Source: Arthrobacter silviterrae
Lineage (GTDB): Bacteria; Actinomycetota; Actinomycetes; Actinomycetales; Micrococcaceae
Direction of reading: 5' to 3'
Assembly (NCBI RefSeq): GCF_011045165.1
Contig: NZ_JAAKZI010000007.1
Span: 1 to 64,000, forward strand
DNA: 64,000 nt
Positions 56,388 to 64,000 of the stretch are shown here, in pieces. Position 1 is the first letter of the stretch, and each line of letters begins with the position of its first letter. The notes below the pieces were generated by a model. That model was not told the DNA's origin. It saw only the letters and a list, made by a program, of their open reading frames with translations, and searched no databases. Position numbers and translations under genes: made by a program.

Positions 56388-57107
56388 TCAGTCGTTGGTC
56401 TTGCGCAGGGCCTCGGTCAGGATGCGGGAGGCGTTGCAGACAATTTCCGCGTGCAGGCGGCCGGGCTGGCGGGTCAGGCGCTCAATGGGGCCGGAAATCG
56501 AGACGGCGGCAATGACGCGCCCGGACGGGCCGCGCACCGGGGCGGACACCGAGGCGACCCCGGGCTCACGTTCGCCGAGCGACTGCCCCCAGCCCCGACG
56601 TCGAACGCCGGCCAAAACGGTGGGGGTGAAGCGGGCGTTGTGGAGGCCCTCAAGCAGGCGCTCGTGGTCCTCCCAGGCGAGCAGGACCTGTGCGGCGGAA
56701 CCGGCCTTCATGGTCAGCTGTGTGCCAACCGGAATGGTGTCGCGCAGGCCGATGGGGCGCTCGGCGGACGCCACGCACACGCGGGAATCACCCTGGCGGC
56801 GGAAGATCTGGGCGCTTTCACCCGTGGAGTCGCGCAGTTGCAGGAGCACCGGGCCGGCGGCGGCGATGAGCCGGTCCTCGCCGGCCGCCGAGGCCAGCTC
56901 AACCAGCCGGCTGCCCAGCACAAACCGTCCCTGCATGTCCCGGCTGACCAGCCGGTGATGTACCAAGGCCAGTGCCAACCTGTGCACGGTGGGCCGGGCC
57001 AGGCCGGTTGCCGCAACGAGCTGAGCCAGGGTGGTGGGGCCGGCTTCCAGTGCATCAAGCACCAATGCCGCTTTATCGATGACGCCAACGCCACTAGAAT
57101 TGTCCAT
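56388..57107 (-). CDS. ltbR: IclR family regulator, LtbR/NdgR type, 239 aa
   Basis: The N-terminal winged helix reads VIDKAALVLDALEAGPTTLA then QLVAATGLARPTVHRLALAL; the effector domain begins near residue 80 (SAAGEDRLIAAAGPVLLQL) and contains RRGWGQSLGEREPGVASVSA. The gene is divergent from leuCD. In Corynebacterium glutamicum LtbR and in Streptomyces NdgR, an IclR regulator in this very place represses or modulates leuCD and other amino-acid genes, so I use that name by position and family. ATG 57107 follows a TATCAT box and may be leaderless. Confidence 0.88.
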   Translation of the reverse strand: MDNSSGVGVIDKAALVLDALEAGPTTLAQLVAATGLARPTVHRLALALVHHRLVSRDMQGRFVLGSRLVELASAAGEDRLIAAAGPVLLQLRDSTGESAQIFRRQGDSRVCVASAERPIGLRDTIPVGTQLTMKAGSAAQVLLAWEDHERLLEGLHNARFTPTVLAGVRRRGWGQSLGEREPGVASVSAPVRGPSGRVIAAVSISGPIERLTRQPGRLHAEIVCNASRILTEALRKTND

Positions 57108-57122
57108 GTAATGATATTGACG

Positions 57123-57137
57123 TCTCAACATGTGAGA
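57123..57137. promoter_or_regulatory. candidate LtbR/NdgR operator in the ltbR-leuC gap
   Basis: TCTCA-ACATG-TGAGA is an inverted repeat with 5-base arms and a 5-base centre, 15 bases from the ltbR start and overlapping the expected promoter area of leuC (TTGACG at 57117). Dyads of this size are usual for IclR regulators. Confidence 0.5.
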
Positions 57138-57267
57138 TGCAAATCCGCGGGCTGGCATCCGCGGGCCCGAGGCTGGGACAGTGGAGCCATAACAACCAAA
57201 GATCCGGGCGGCCGTGCCAATCCCATGGCACCATGACGCCGGGATCAATTCATGAAGGGAGCTGGCC

Positions 57268-58788
57268 GTGACCGAGGCAACCACACCTGACGCACAGGGC
57301 TCAGCACAGGTGCCGGCAGTTTCCACGGCGGCGCCCCGCAGGGCAGCGAAGACGCTGGCGGAAAAAGTTTGGCGCGACCACGTGGTCAAGCAGGGCGAGG
57401 GCGACGGCGACGCAGCCCAGCCCGACCTGCTCTACATAGACCTCCACCTCGTCCACGAAGTCACCTCACCGCAAGCCTTCGAAGGGCTGCGCCTGGCCGG
57501 CCGTCCGCTGCGCCGCCCCGACCTGACGATCGCCACGGAGGACCACAACACCCCCACGATCGCCATCGACAAGCCCATCGCCGACCTCACCAGCCGCACG
57601 CAGATCCAGACGCTGCGCAACAACTGCAAGGAATTCGGGGTCCGCCTCCACTCCCTGGGCGACGCCGAACAAGGCATCGTCCACGTGGTGGGCCCGCAGC
57701 TGGGCCTGACCCAGCCCGGCATGACGGTGGTGTGCGGCGACTCGCACACCTCCACCCACGGCGCCGTCGGCGCGCTCGCGTTCGGCATTGGCACGTCCGA
57801 GGTGGAGCACGTCATGGCCACCCAGACCCTGCCGCTGAAGCCGTTCAAGACCATGGCCATCAACGTTGAAGGCACCCTGCGCCCGGGCGTCAGCTCCAAG
57901 GACATCATCCTGGCCATCATTGCCAAGATCGGCACCGGCGGCGGGCAGGGCTACGTCCTGGAATACCGCGGCTCCGCGATCCGCGCCCTGTCCATGGACG
58001 CCCGCATGACCATCTGCAACATGTCCATCGAGGCGGGCGCCCGCGCCGGCATGATCGCCCCGGATGAGACCACCTTCGAATTCCTCAAGGGCCGCCCCCA
58101 CGCCCCGGTTGGTGCCGAGTGGGATGCCGCCGTCGAGTACTGGAAGTCCCTGGCCACCGAGGACGACGCCGCGTTCGACGCCGAAGTATTCCTGGACGCG
58201 AACACCCTGGAACCGTTTGTCACCTGGGGCACCAACCCGGGCCAGGGCGTTTCCCTGAACGACGCCGTTCCCTCACCTGAGTCCTTCGGCGACGAAAACG
58301 CCAAGGCGGCCGCCCAGCGCGCGCTGGCCTACATGGACCTGGAAGCCGGCACGCCCATGAAGGACATCCGCGTGGACACGGTGTTCCTGGGTTCCTGCAC
58401 CAACTCCCGGATCGAGGACCTGCGCGCCGCGGCGGACATCGTCCGCGGCCGCGAAAAGGACCCCAATGTCCGCATGATGGTTGTCCCGGGCTCGGCCCGT
58501 GTACGGCTCGAGGCAGAGGCCGAGGGACTGGACAAGGTCTTCCTGGCCTTCGGTGCGGAGTGGCGCTTCGCCGGCTGCTCCATGTGCCTAGGCATGAACC
58601 CGGACCAGCTGGCGCCGGGCGAGCGCTGCGCCTCCACGTCAAACCGCAACTTTGAGGGCCGTCAGGGCAAGGGCGGGCGCACCCACCTGGTCTCGCCCGT
58701 GGTCGCAGCCGCAACGGCCGTGCGCGGAACCCTCAGTTCGCCGTCGGACCTTGAACCTATTGGCGTCGCAGCCAGCACCGTAGCGTAA
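57268..58788 (+). CDS. leuC: 3-isopropylmalate dehydratase, large subunit, 506 aa
   Basis: LeuC with LeuD isomerises 2- to 3-isopropylmalate using a 4Fe-4S cluster. Aconitase-family signatures: [20 protein letters not shown] (near residues 155-175), [17 protein letters not shown] (cluster Cys near 376) and [14 protein letters not shown] (two cluster Cys). Start GTG 57268 has GGAG 7 bases before it. The first 30 residues are an Ala/Pro/Thr-rich extension before [12 protein letters not shown]. leuD follows after 12 bases with AAGGAG. The divergent regulator gene and dyad suggest control by LtbR. Confidence 0.97.
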   Translation: MTEATTPDAQGSAQVPAVSTAAPRRAAKTLAEKVWRDHVVKQGEGDGDAAQPDLLYIDLHLVHEVTSPQAFEGLRLAGRPLRRPDLTIATEDHNTPTIAIDKPIADLTSRTQIQTLRNNCKEFGVRLHSLGDAEQGIVHVVGPQLGLTQPGMTVVCGDSHTSTHGAVGALAFGIGTSEVEHVMATQTLPLKPFKTMAINVEGTLRPGVSSKDIILAIIAKIGTGGGQGYVLEYRGSAIRALSMDARMTICNMSIEAGARAGMIAPDETTFEFLKGRPHAPVGAEWDAAVEYWKSLATEDDAAFDAEVFLDANTLEPFVTWGTNPGQGVSLNDAVPSPESFGDENAKAAAQRALAYMDLEAGTPMKDIRVDTVFLGSCTNSRIEDLRAAADIVRGREKDPNVRMMVVPGSARVRLEAEAEGLDKVFLAFGAEWRFAGCSMCLGMNPDQLAPGERCASTSNRNFEGRQGKGGRTHLVSPVVAAATAVRGTLSSPSDLEPIGVAASTVA

Positions 58789-58800
58789 GGAGCTCACCCC

Positions 58801-59400
58801 ATGGAAAAGTTCTCCACCCACACCGGCATTGGTGTTCCGCTGCGCCAGAGCAACGTCGATACCGACCAGATCATCCCCGCCGTCTACTTGAAGCGCATCA
58901 CGCGCACCGGCTTTGAGGATGCATTGTTCGCGAGCTGGCGCAAAAACCCTGAATTCATCCTCAACCAAGAGCCGTTCAACGCCGGCTCCGTGCTAGTTGC
59001 CGGGGCGGACTTCGGCACCGGTTCCTCCCGCGAACACGCCGTATGGGCGCTCAAGGACTACGGCTTCAAGGCCGTGCTGTCCTCCCGCTTTGCCGACATT
59101 TTCCGCGGAAACTCCGGCAAGCAGGGCCTGGTGGCAGCCGAGGTGGCCCAGGACGACATCGAGCTGATCTGGAAGGTCCTGGAGAACGCGCCGGGCACCG
59201 AGGTTACGGTGGACCTGGAGGCCAAGATGGTCACCGCCGGTTCGGTGGTGGCGCCGTTCCAGATTGACGACTACACCCGCTGGCGTCTGCTCGAAGGCCT
59301 CGACGACATTGGCCTGACCCTGCGGGACGAACCGGCCATCACCGCGTTTGAGGCCACCCGCCCGTCCTTCAAGCCCACCACCCTGCCCGCCAAGAGCTAA
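58801..59400 (+). CDS. leuD: 3-isopropylmalate dehydratase, small subunit, 199 aa
   Basis: LeuD supplies the swivelling domain of isopropylmalate isomerase. It begins [30 protein letters not shown] and has the substrate loop [20 protein letters not shown] near residues 69-88. Length is normal for the bacterial type 1 enzyme. AAGGAG precedes ATG 58801. Two 60-bp palindromes (E3, E4) lie just after its stop and may also serve as 3' structures. Confidence 0.97.
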   Translation: MEKFSTHTGIGVPLRQSNVDTDQIIPAVYLKRITRTGFEDALFASWRKNPEFILNQEPFNAGSVLVAGADFGTGSSREHAVWALKDYGFKAVLSSRFADIFRGNSGKQGLVAAEVAQDDIELIWKVLENAPGTEVTVDLEAKMVTAGSVVAPFQIDDYTRWRLLEGLDDIGLTLRDEPAITAFEATRPSFKPTTLPAKS

Positions 59401-59410
59401 CTTTCGCTCC

Positions 59411-59470
59411 GGATGGCGATACGGACTTTCGCCCCTGGTATACCGGGGGCGAATGTCCGTCCCGGCCCCA
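59411..59470. repeat. 60-bp palindromic element (E3)
   Basis: Left arm 59411-59435 and right arm 59446-59470 pair well over the inner 15 bases (ACGGACTTTCGCCCC with one mismatch) around loop TGGTATACCG. The outer right arm is degenerate. The loop core GGTATAC is also seen in E2 and, with one change, E1. The left arm matches the E5 arm at 20 of 25 positions. Confidence 0.8.
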
Positions 59471-59530
59471 GGATGTCGAAACGGCTAATTGAGCCCGATA
59501 GTTCAGGCTCAAATGTCCGGATCGGCATCC
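59471..59530. repeat. 60-bp palindromic element (E4)
   Basis: It directly abuts E3. Arms of 25 bases (59471-59495, 59506-59530) pair at 19 of 25 positions around CGATAGTTCA. The right arm matches that of E5 at 22 of 25 positions. It ends 7 bases from the stop of the AbiEi-like gene. Confidence 0.8.
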
Positions 59531-59537
59531 GCAGCGA

Positions 59538-60518
59538 TCAAACACGTTTCCGGCTCCCGGAACCGGACGGCAGTCCAGCCTTGTGCAGCTTGGCCACCAG
59601 CAGCCGTGGATCCCTGAGGTCGTCCCAGACCCAGCGGACCACCGTGTAGCCGAGCGCCCGCAGCCGGTCCTCCCGTTTCTTCTCTTCCACAACCACCTGC
59701 GACGGCGTTTTGCCTTTGAGGTAGCGCTGGGCAGAATACTTTTCGAAGCCGTCAAATTCACCGATGACCTTGAATTCCTCCCAGTCAAAGTCCGGATAGC
59801 CCACCAGCCCCCAGTCGTCAAAGAAGGGCTTTTGCAGCACGGGCCGGGGGAATCCATTGAGGATCATGATGGCACGGCTTCTGGATTCCCCGGCTGACTG
59901 TGCGCCGGCGTCGGCAACGTCAAGCACCCGCCTGACCCGGTTCTGCTTGGCCATGGAGCCCAGTCTGGCAAGGGATTCACGCATGTGCTCCTCCCCGAAC
60001 GTCAGATTGGTACCGTGGGGCGAGCCGGGGAGAATCTTGCCCTGCAGGAGTTTGTCCATGGCTGGCAGGGCACGCTCGAGGGGCAGGTGGACGGCCAGGT
60101 CGCGGGCCGTCTCCACTGGCCGGGTCACCCTGAGCCCGAACATGGCCCACGGTTCCGGATCCCCTTCGACCGCCATGATCCGCCGCACGCCGTTGCGGCT
60201 CTGCCCGCCCGGAGTTCCGGGCGGGATGACCGTCTGGACCAGGAGGGGCACGCCGAATACGGGAAGCCCCATCACCTCGGCGGCGGATTCCCTGGCAAAA
60301 ACGGGCGGATTGACGGCCAGTTCTTGCACGGCCTGGACCCGAACCCGGTGCTGCTCCCACGGTTTCAGCGCAGCCCACACCTCCGTGGGCAGGTAAAGGC
60401 CCTGCCGCACGCGGACCAATTCCCCTGACGCCGCGCGCCTGGACAGCTGCCGGCTGCCGTGCTCGGAGACGAACTTGCTCGGGGCACTGATGAAGGGCGG
60501 CAATTCAAGCGTGGTCAT
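59538..60518 (-). CDS. AbiEi-like HTH protein with nuclease-like C-terminus, 326 aa
   Basis: A distant paralogue of 28837-29841. The N-terminus has the AbiEi-type winged helix (GSRQLSRRAASGELVRVRQGLYLP), the middle is helical, and the C-terminus holds the shared block VIGEFDGFEKY, then EKKREDRLRALGY and VVRWVWDDLRD. This may be a restriction-endonuclease-like fold of DUF559/Vsr kind; catalysis is not proven. No toxin gene is adjacent. The 60-bp palindromes E3 and E4 lie 7 bases past its stop, and E5 lies 125 bases before its start, nearly the same distance as E1 from the other paralogue. Start ATG 60518 (MTTLELPPFISAP). Confidence 0.75.
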   Translation of the reverse strand: MTTLELPPFISAPSKFVSEHGSRQLSRRAASGELVRVRQGLYLPTEVWAALKPWEQHRVRVQAVQELAVNPPVFARESAAEVMGLPVFGVPLLVQTVIPPGTPGGQSRNGVRRIMAVEGDPEPWAMFGLRVTRPVETARDLAVHLPLERALPAMDKLLQGKILPGSPHGTNLTFGEEHMRESLARLGSMAKQNRVRRVLDVADAGAQSAGESRSRAIMILNGFPRPVLQKPFFDDWGLVGYPDFDWEEFKVIGEFDGFEKYSAQRYLKGKTPSQVVVEEKKREDRLRALGYTVVRWVWDDLRDPRLLVAKLHKAGLPSGSGSRKRV

Positions 60519-60642
60519 GCGTCAATGGTTCCGTGTCCCGGCGGCTTGGAACCGGCCATCGCCCCGAATGTGGGCAACCCCGTCCCCGGCTCCCCTTGTG
60601 GAGGACGGATCGGGGGCTGCCCGAAAGGGGCGGATTGGTCCA

Positions 60643-60702
60643 GGATGTCGAGGTGGACTATTGATCCCGGGATATGAGGATCAAAAGTCCGAATCGGCAT
60701 CC
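60643..60702. repeat. 60-bp palindromic element (E5)
   Basis: Arms of 25 bases (60643-60667, 60678-60702) pair at 20 of 25 positions around CGGGATATGA. The right arm core GTCCGAATCGGCATCC is shared with E4. It lies between the AbiEi-like gene and murA, which are divergent. Confidence 0.85.
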
Positions 60703-60829
60703 TGCATGGAATCACGACGCCGGAGCCCCCATCCGCTGTTCCGTTTCGGCATCTTCGGTGAAGAAACTATGCTTGACTGAGGCTTCCTGCATGCCAGGGG
60801 AACCGAGCCGCAACAAAGGATGTGTATTT

Positions 60830-62167
60830 ATGGGCAGGATTCTTACGGTCCGCGGAGGAGTTCCGCTCAAGGGACGGGTGCAGGTGCGGGGGGCCAAGAA
60901 CCTGGTGCCAAAAGCCATGGTCTCGGCCCTGTTGGGAAACTCACCGTCCATCCTGCGCAATGTGCCGGAGCTCAAGGACGTTGAAGTTGTCACCTCACTC
61001 CTGCAGATCCACGGCATCACGGTGGTCAAGGACCCCGTCACCGGCGACCTCACGATGGATCCGGCCAACGTCAAGACGGCGTCCAGTTCGGAAATCAACA
61101 CCCATGCCGGCGACTCCCGCATCCCCATCCTGCTGTGCGGACCGCTGATCCACTCCATCGGCCACGCGTTCATCCCGGACCTGGGCGGCTGCAAGATCGG
61201 CGACCGGCCCATCGACTACCACCTGGAAGTGCTGCGCAAATTCGGCGCCGTGGTGGACAAGACGGGCGGCGGCATCCTGATCACCGCACCGAACGGACTC
61301 AAGGGCACCAAGATTTCGCTGCCCTACCCCAGCGTCGGCGCCACGGAACAGGTGCTCCTTTCGGCAACCCGGGCCGAAGGCATCACCGAGCTCAGCGGGG
61401 CGGCAACGGAACCGGAAATCATTGACCTGATTGCCATCTTGCAAAAGATGGGCGCCATCATCTCGGTGCAGACTGACAGGACCATCCGCATTGAGGGCGT
61501 GAAGGAACTGACCGGCTACGTCCACACGGCGCTCCCGGACCGCAACGAGGCGGCGTCGTGGGCCTCGGCCGCACTGGTGACGGGCGGCGACATTTACGTT
61601 GAGGGCGCCAGCCAGCGGGACATGATGACCTTCGTGAACACCTTCCGCAAGATCGGAGGCGGCATGGACATCCACGACGACGGCATCCGTTTCTACCACC
61701 CCGGCGGCGACCTCAAGCCCCTGGTCCTGGAAACCGACGTCCACCCCGGCTTCATGACCGACTGGCAGCAGCCGCTGGTGGTGGCGCTGACGCAGGCCCA
61801 GGGTGTGTCGATTGTCCACGAAACGGTTTACGAAAACCGCTTCGGCTTTACCGAGGCCCTGGCCCGCATGGGCGCCAACATCCAGTTGCACCGCGAATGT
61901 CTGGGCAGTGTCCCCTGCCGGTTTGGCCAGCGCAACTTCATCCACTCGGCCGTCATTTCAGGCTCCACCCCGCTCACCGGCACCAGCATTGACATCCCGG
62001 ACCTGCGCGGCGGATTCAGCCACATGATCGCCGCCCTCGCCGCCAAGGGCACCTCCACCGTGACCGGAATTGACATCATCAGCCGCGGCTATGAGCGCTT
62101 CACCGGCAAGCTGGACGCACTCGGCGCCGACTTCGACGTCCACGACTCCAAACAGGCGCTGGTGTAG
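60830..62167 (+). CDS. murA: UDP-N-acetylglucosamine 1-carboxyvinyltransferase, 445 aa
   Basis: MurA transfers enolpyruvate to UDP-GlcNAc, the first committed step of peptidoglycan synthesis. The EPSP-synthase-like fold starts GGVPLKGRVQVRGAKNLVPKAMVSALL (Lys-Asn pair for substrate). The catalytic Cys is in DLGGCKIGDRPIDYHL near residue 122, the position attacked by fosfomycin; it is Cys rather than the resistant Asp. The substrate Arg region is LPDRNEAASWASAAL. AAGGA 9 bases before ATG 60830 sets the start; the frame is open further upstream without support. It begins a run murA-acyltransferase-gpsA. Confidence 0.95.
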   Translation: MGRILTVRGGVPLKGRVQVRGAKNLVPKAMVSALLGNSPSILRNVPELKDVEVVTSLLQIHGITVVKDPVTGDLTMDPANVKTASSSEINTHAGDSRIPILLCGPLIHSIGHAFIPDLGGCKIGDRPIDYHLEVLRKFGAVVDKTGGGILITAPNGLKGTKISLPYPSVGATEQVLLSATRAEGITELSGAATEPEIIDLIAILQKMGAIISVQTDRTIRIEGVKELTGYVHTALPDRNEAASWASAALVTGGDIYVEGASQRDMMTFVNTFRKIGGGMDIHDDGIRFYHPGGDLKPLVLETDVHPGFMTDWQQPLVVALTQAQGVSIVHETVYENRFGFTEALARMGANIQLHRECLGSVPCRFGQRNFIHSAVISGSTPLTGTSIDIPDLRGGFSHMIAALAAKGTSTVTGIDIISRGYERFTGKLDALGADFDVHDSKQALV

Positions 62168-62169
62168 GA

Positions 62170-63006
62170 ATGGCTGATCGCAAGCGGCCCTTCAAACCTG
62201 CCGGAATGTCCCTGCGCACCCGCGTTTTCTTCGCCATCCTGGCCGGCGTGGCCCGCCCGGCCATGAACCTGCTCACGGGCAAGGAGTGGCACGGGCTGGA
62301 AAAGCTGCCCGTGGGCGAGGGCTTCATTGTGGTGCCCAACCACTGCACCGAAATTGACCCCATAGTGGTGGGCCACATGCTCTACAACCAAAACCTCATG
62401 CCCCACTTCCTGGCCAAGGACGGACTGTTCCGCACGCCCGTCCTGGGCGCCGTGTTGCGGGGTGCCCACCAAATCCCCGTTGAGCGCAGCGGCGTCGGGG
62501 CGGGGAAGTCGCTCGAAGGCGCCGAAAGGGTGCTGGGTGAGGGCGGCGCCGTCGTTATTTATCCTGAGGGGACCTTGACCCGGGATCCGGGCCTGTGGCC
62601 CATGAAGGGCCGCACCGGCGCCGCGCGGTTGGCGCTCAGCACGGGTGCCAAGGTGGTTCCGGTGGCCCATTGGGGCGCCCAGGAGGTGTTCCCCCGCTAT
62701 GCCAAGGGCTTCAAGATTTTCCCCCGCAAGAAGACGCATGTGGTGGTGGGGGACCCCGTCAACCTGGATGAATTCATGGGCAGGACGGGCGACAAGGCCA
62801 CGCTGGAAGCCATGACGGAGGTCATCATGGCGGACATCACGGCCCTGCTGGAACCGCTGCGCGGCGAGAGCGCGCCGGCCCAGCGCTGGGACCCCACGGC
62901 CCACCACCAGTCAACCCACGGCCGCTTCGTGGAGCGGGGCGCCAAGGCCCACGGTACACCCGGCAAGGACGACGCCGGCACACCGGAAACAGGGGACCCC
63001 AAGTGA
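62170..63006 (+). CDS. 1-acyl-sn-glycerol-3-phosphate acyltransferase family (PlsC-like), 278 aa
   Basis: The acyltransferase motif H(x4)D is in VVPNHCTEIDPIVVG near residue 60, and the later phosphate-binding motif YPEGTLTRDPGLWPMKGRTG near residue 135. These enzymes acylate lysophosphatidic acid in phospholipid synthesis. A Gly/Asp/Pro-rich tail follows the domain. It starts 2 bases after murA and its stop overlaps the gpsA start (GTGA), so the three are one operon linking wall and lipid synthesis. PlsC and GpsA act in the same pathway. Confidence 0.92.
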   Translation: MADRKRPFKPAGMSLRTRVFFAILAGVARPAMNLLTGKEWHGLEKLPVGEGFIVVPNHCTEIDPIVVGHMLYNQNLMPHFLAKDGLFRTPVLGAVLRGAHQIPVERSGVGAGKSLEGAERVLGEGGAVVIYPEGTLTRDPGLWPMKGRTGAARLALSTGAKVVPVAHWGAQEVFPRYAKGFKIFPRKKTHVVVGDPVNLDEFMGRTGDKATLEAMTEVIMADITALLEPLRGESAPAQRWDPTAHHQSTHGRFVERGAKAHGTPGKDDAGTPETGDPK

Positions 63007-64000
63007 GCTTTGTGGACGGCCTGGCACCGGCCAAGGTTGCCGTACTGGGCGCGGGAAGCTGGGGCACCACCTTTGCCAAGGTGCTCGGCGATGCCGCGGA
63101 AGGCACCGGCCGCAGCATTGTGCTCTGGGGTCGCCGGCAGGAAGTTGTCGACCAGATCAACAACCACCACAGGAATCCGCGCTACCTCTCCACCACGGCG
63201 CTGCCGGTCAACATCACCGCCTCCACCGACGTCCGGGAAGTCCTGGCCAGGGCCGAGCTGGTGGTGCTGGCAGTCCCGGCGCAAACCCTGCGCGAGCAGC
63301 TTCGCGGGTGGGCCGGCCTCCTGGCGCCGGACGCCGTCGTCGTGAGCTTGATGAAGGGGCTGGAGCTGGGCACGGACCAGCGCATGTCCCAGGTCATTGA
63401 ACAGGAACTGAACCTCACCCCGGACCGCGTGGTGGTGGTCTCCGGGCCCAACCTGGCCATGGAGATTGCGCGCCAGGAACCCACGGCATCCGTGGTGGCC
63501 TGCGCGGCGGAAAGCACGGCGAAGTGGGTGGCCGAGGTGTGCACGCCCGCATACTTCCGCCCCTACACCAATGACGATGTGGTGGGCGTGGAAATCGGCG
63601 GGATCGTGAAAAACGTGATTGCGCTGTGCGTGGGCATCTGCGAGGGCCAAAAGGTGGGCGACAACACCAAGGCCTCCGTCATCACGCGCGGGCTGGCGGA
63701 AACCACGCGGCTGGCGCTGGCCTTGGGCGGCAAGGCCGAGACCCTGTCGGGGCTGGCGGGGCTGGGCGACCTCGTGGCCACGTGCTCGTCCTCGCTCAGC
63801 CGCAACCACACCGCCGGTCGGATGTTGGGCGAGGGGCTGACGCTGGAGGAAGTCAACAACCGCATGACGCAGACTGCCGAAGGCATCAAGTCCGGGCGTG
63901 CCGTGAAGGACCTGGCCGCCAAAATGGGAGTTGAGATGCCCATTACCAACGCCGTGGTCGGTGTCCTCGAAGGTAAGCTGACTGTCGACGACCTCGGGCC
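63003..64000 (+). CDS. gpsA: glycerol-3-phosphate dehydrogenase (NAD(P)+), C-terminus cut by window end
   Basis: GpsA reduces dihydroxyacetone phosphate to glycerol-3-phosphate for phospholipids. The Rossmann motif is KVAVLGAGSWGTTFAKVLGD near residues 11-30. The catalytic Lys is in GGIVKNVIALCVGICEG near residue 204, and the substrate site in GLAGLGDLVATCSSSLSRNH. The GTG start at 63003 overlaps the acyltransferase stop by 4 bases. 332 codons are present, which is nearly the whole protein; probably only a short tail is missing. Confidence 0.95.
   Translation, partial: MSFVDGLAPAKVAVLGAGSWGTTFAKVLGDAAEGTGRSIVLWGRRQEVVDQINNHHRNPRYLSTTALPVNITASTDVREVLARAELVVLAVPAQTLREQLRGWAGLLAPDAVVVSLMKGLELGTDQRMSQVIEQELNLTPDRVVVVSGPNLAMEIARQEPTASVVACAAESTAKWVAEVCTPAYFRPYTNDDVVGVEIGGIVKNVIALCVGICEGQKVGDNTKASVITRGLAETTRLALALGGKAETLSGLAGLGDLVATCSSSLSRNHTAGRMLGEGLTLEEVNNRMTQTAEGIKSGRAVKDLAAKMGVEMPITNAVVGVLEGKLTVDDLG

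Overview
The window is from the chromosome of a high-GC Gram-positive bacterium, most likely an Arthrobacter-like member of the Micrococcaceae. The signs are a GC-rich third codon position, many GTG starts, several probable leaderless genes (a -10-like box about 7 bases before the start codon), a GuaB3-type IMP dehydrogenase relative, a DUF6318 lipoprotein, a LAxTG (class E sortase) surface protein and an IclR regulator beside leuCD. No phage, plasmid or complete insertion sequence is visible. This is ordinary core chromosome with a few accessory islands.

Layout. 0-9.7 kb: an unknown gene, a BtrH-like protein, GuaB3, a PKD-domain/DUF6318 surface pair, a lipoprotein, a MarR-LLM flavin oxidoreductase operon with a candidate operator, and an MFS exporter. 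9.8-17.5 kb: a decayed membrane-protein gene, an RND-type exporter, malate:quinone oxidoreductase and a peptide-type ABC binding lipoprotein. 17.6-18.5 kb: tRNA-Leu, a Bcp peroxiredoxin and tRNA-Lys. 18.7-28.8 kb: ilvD, a membrane protein, an attenuator-controlled ilvB-ilvN-ilvC group, serA and metG. 28.8-35.6 kb: an AbiEi-like gene bracketed by palindromes, a MacB/FtsX-type ABC exporter and a LiaRS/DesK-type two-component system. 35.6-38 kb: leuB and ilvE. 38.2-43.8 kb: three cell-surface proteins (beta-propellers, CWB2 repeats, one LAxTG-anchored). 43.8-50 kb: an FAH-family enzyme, an amino-acid permease, an SRPBCC/ArsR pair with its operator, gltX, a HAD phosphatase, tRNA-Gln and tRNA-Glu. 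50-56 kb: two overlapping membrane GTPases, a DUF1697 protein and a GH20 hexosaminidase. 56.4-59.4 kb: an ltbR/ndgR-type IclR regulator divergent from leuCD. 59.4-64 kb: a second AbiEi-like gene bracketed by palindromes, then murA, an acyltransferase and gpsA (cut by the window end).

Metabolic theme: nearly all branched-chain amino-acid synthesis is here (ilvBNC, ilvD, ilvE, leuB, leuCD), spread over about 40 kb in separate units. An 11-codon leader peptide rich in Leu/Val/Ile codons sits in front of an intrinsic terminator upstream of ilvB, and a likely LtbR/NdgR regulator is next to leuCD. leuA and ilvA are not in the window.

Most novel signal: a family of 60-bp palindromes with 25-base arms around a 10-base loop (29961-30020, 46246-46305, 59411-59470, 59471-59530, 60643-60702). 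Three of the five loops share a GGTA-x-AC core, and the two best copies show a compensatory base-pair change. Both genes for orphan AbiEi-HTH proteins have palindromes on both sides. This suggests a REP-like element associated with that protein family; the link is an inference.
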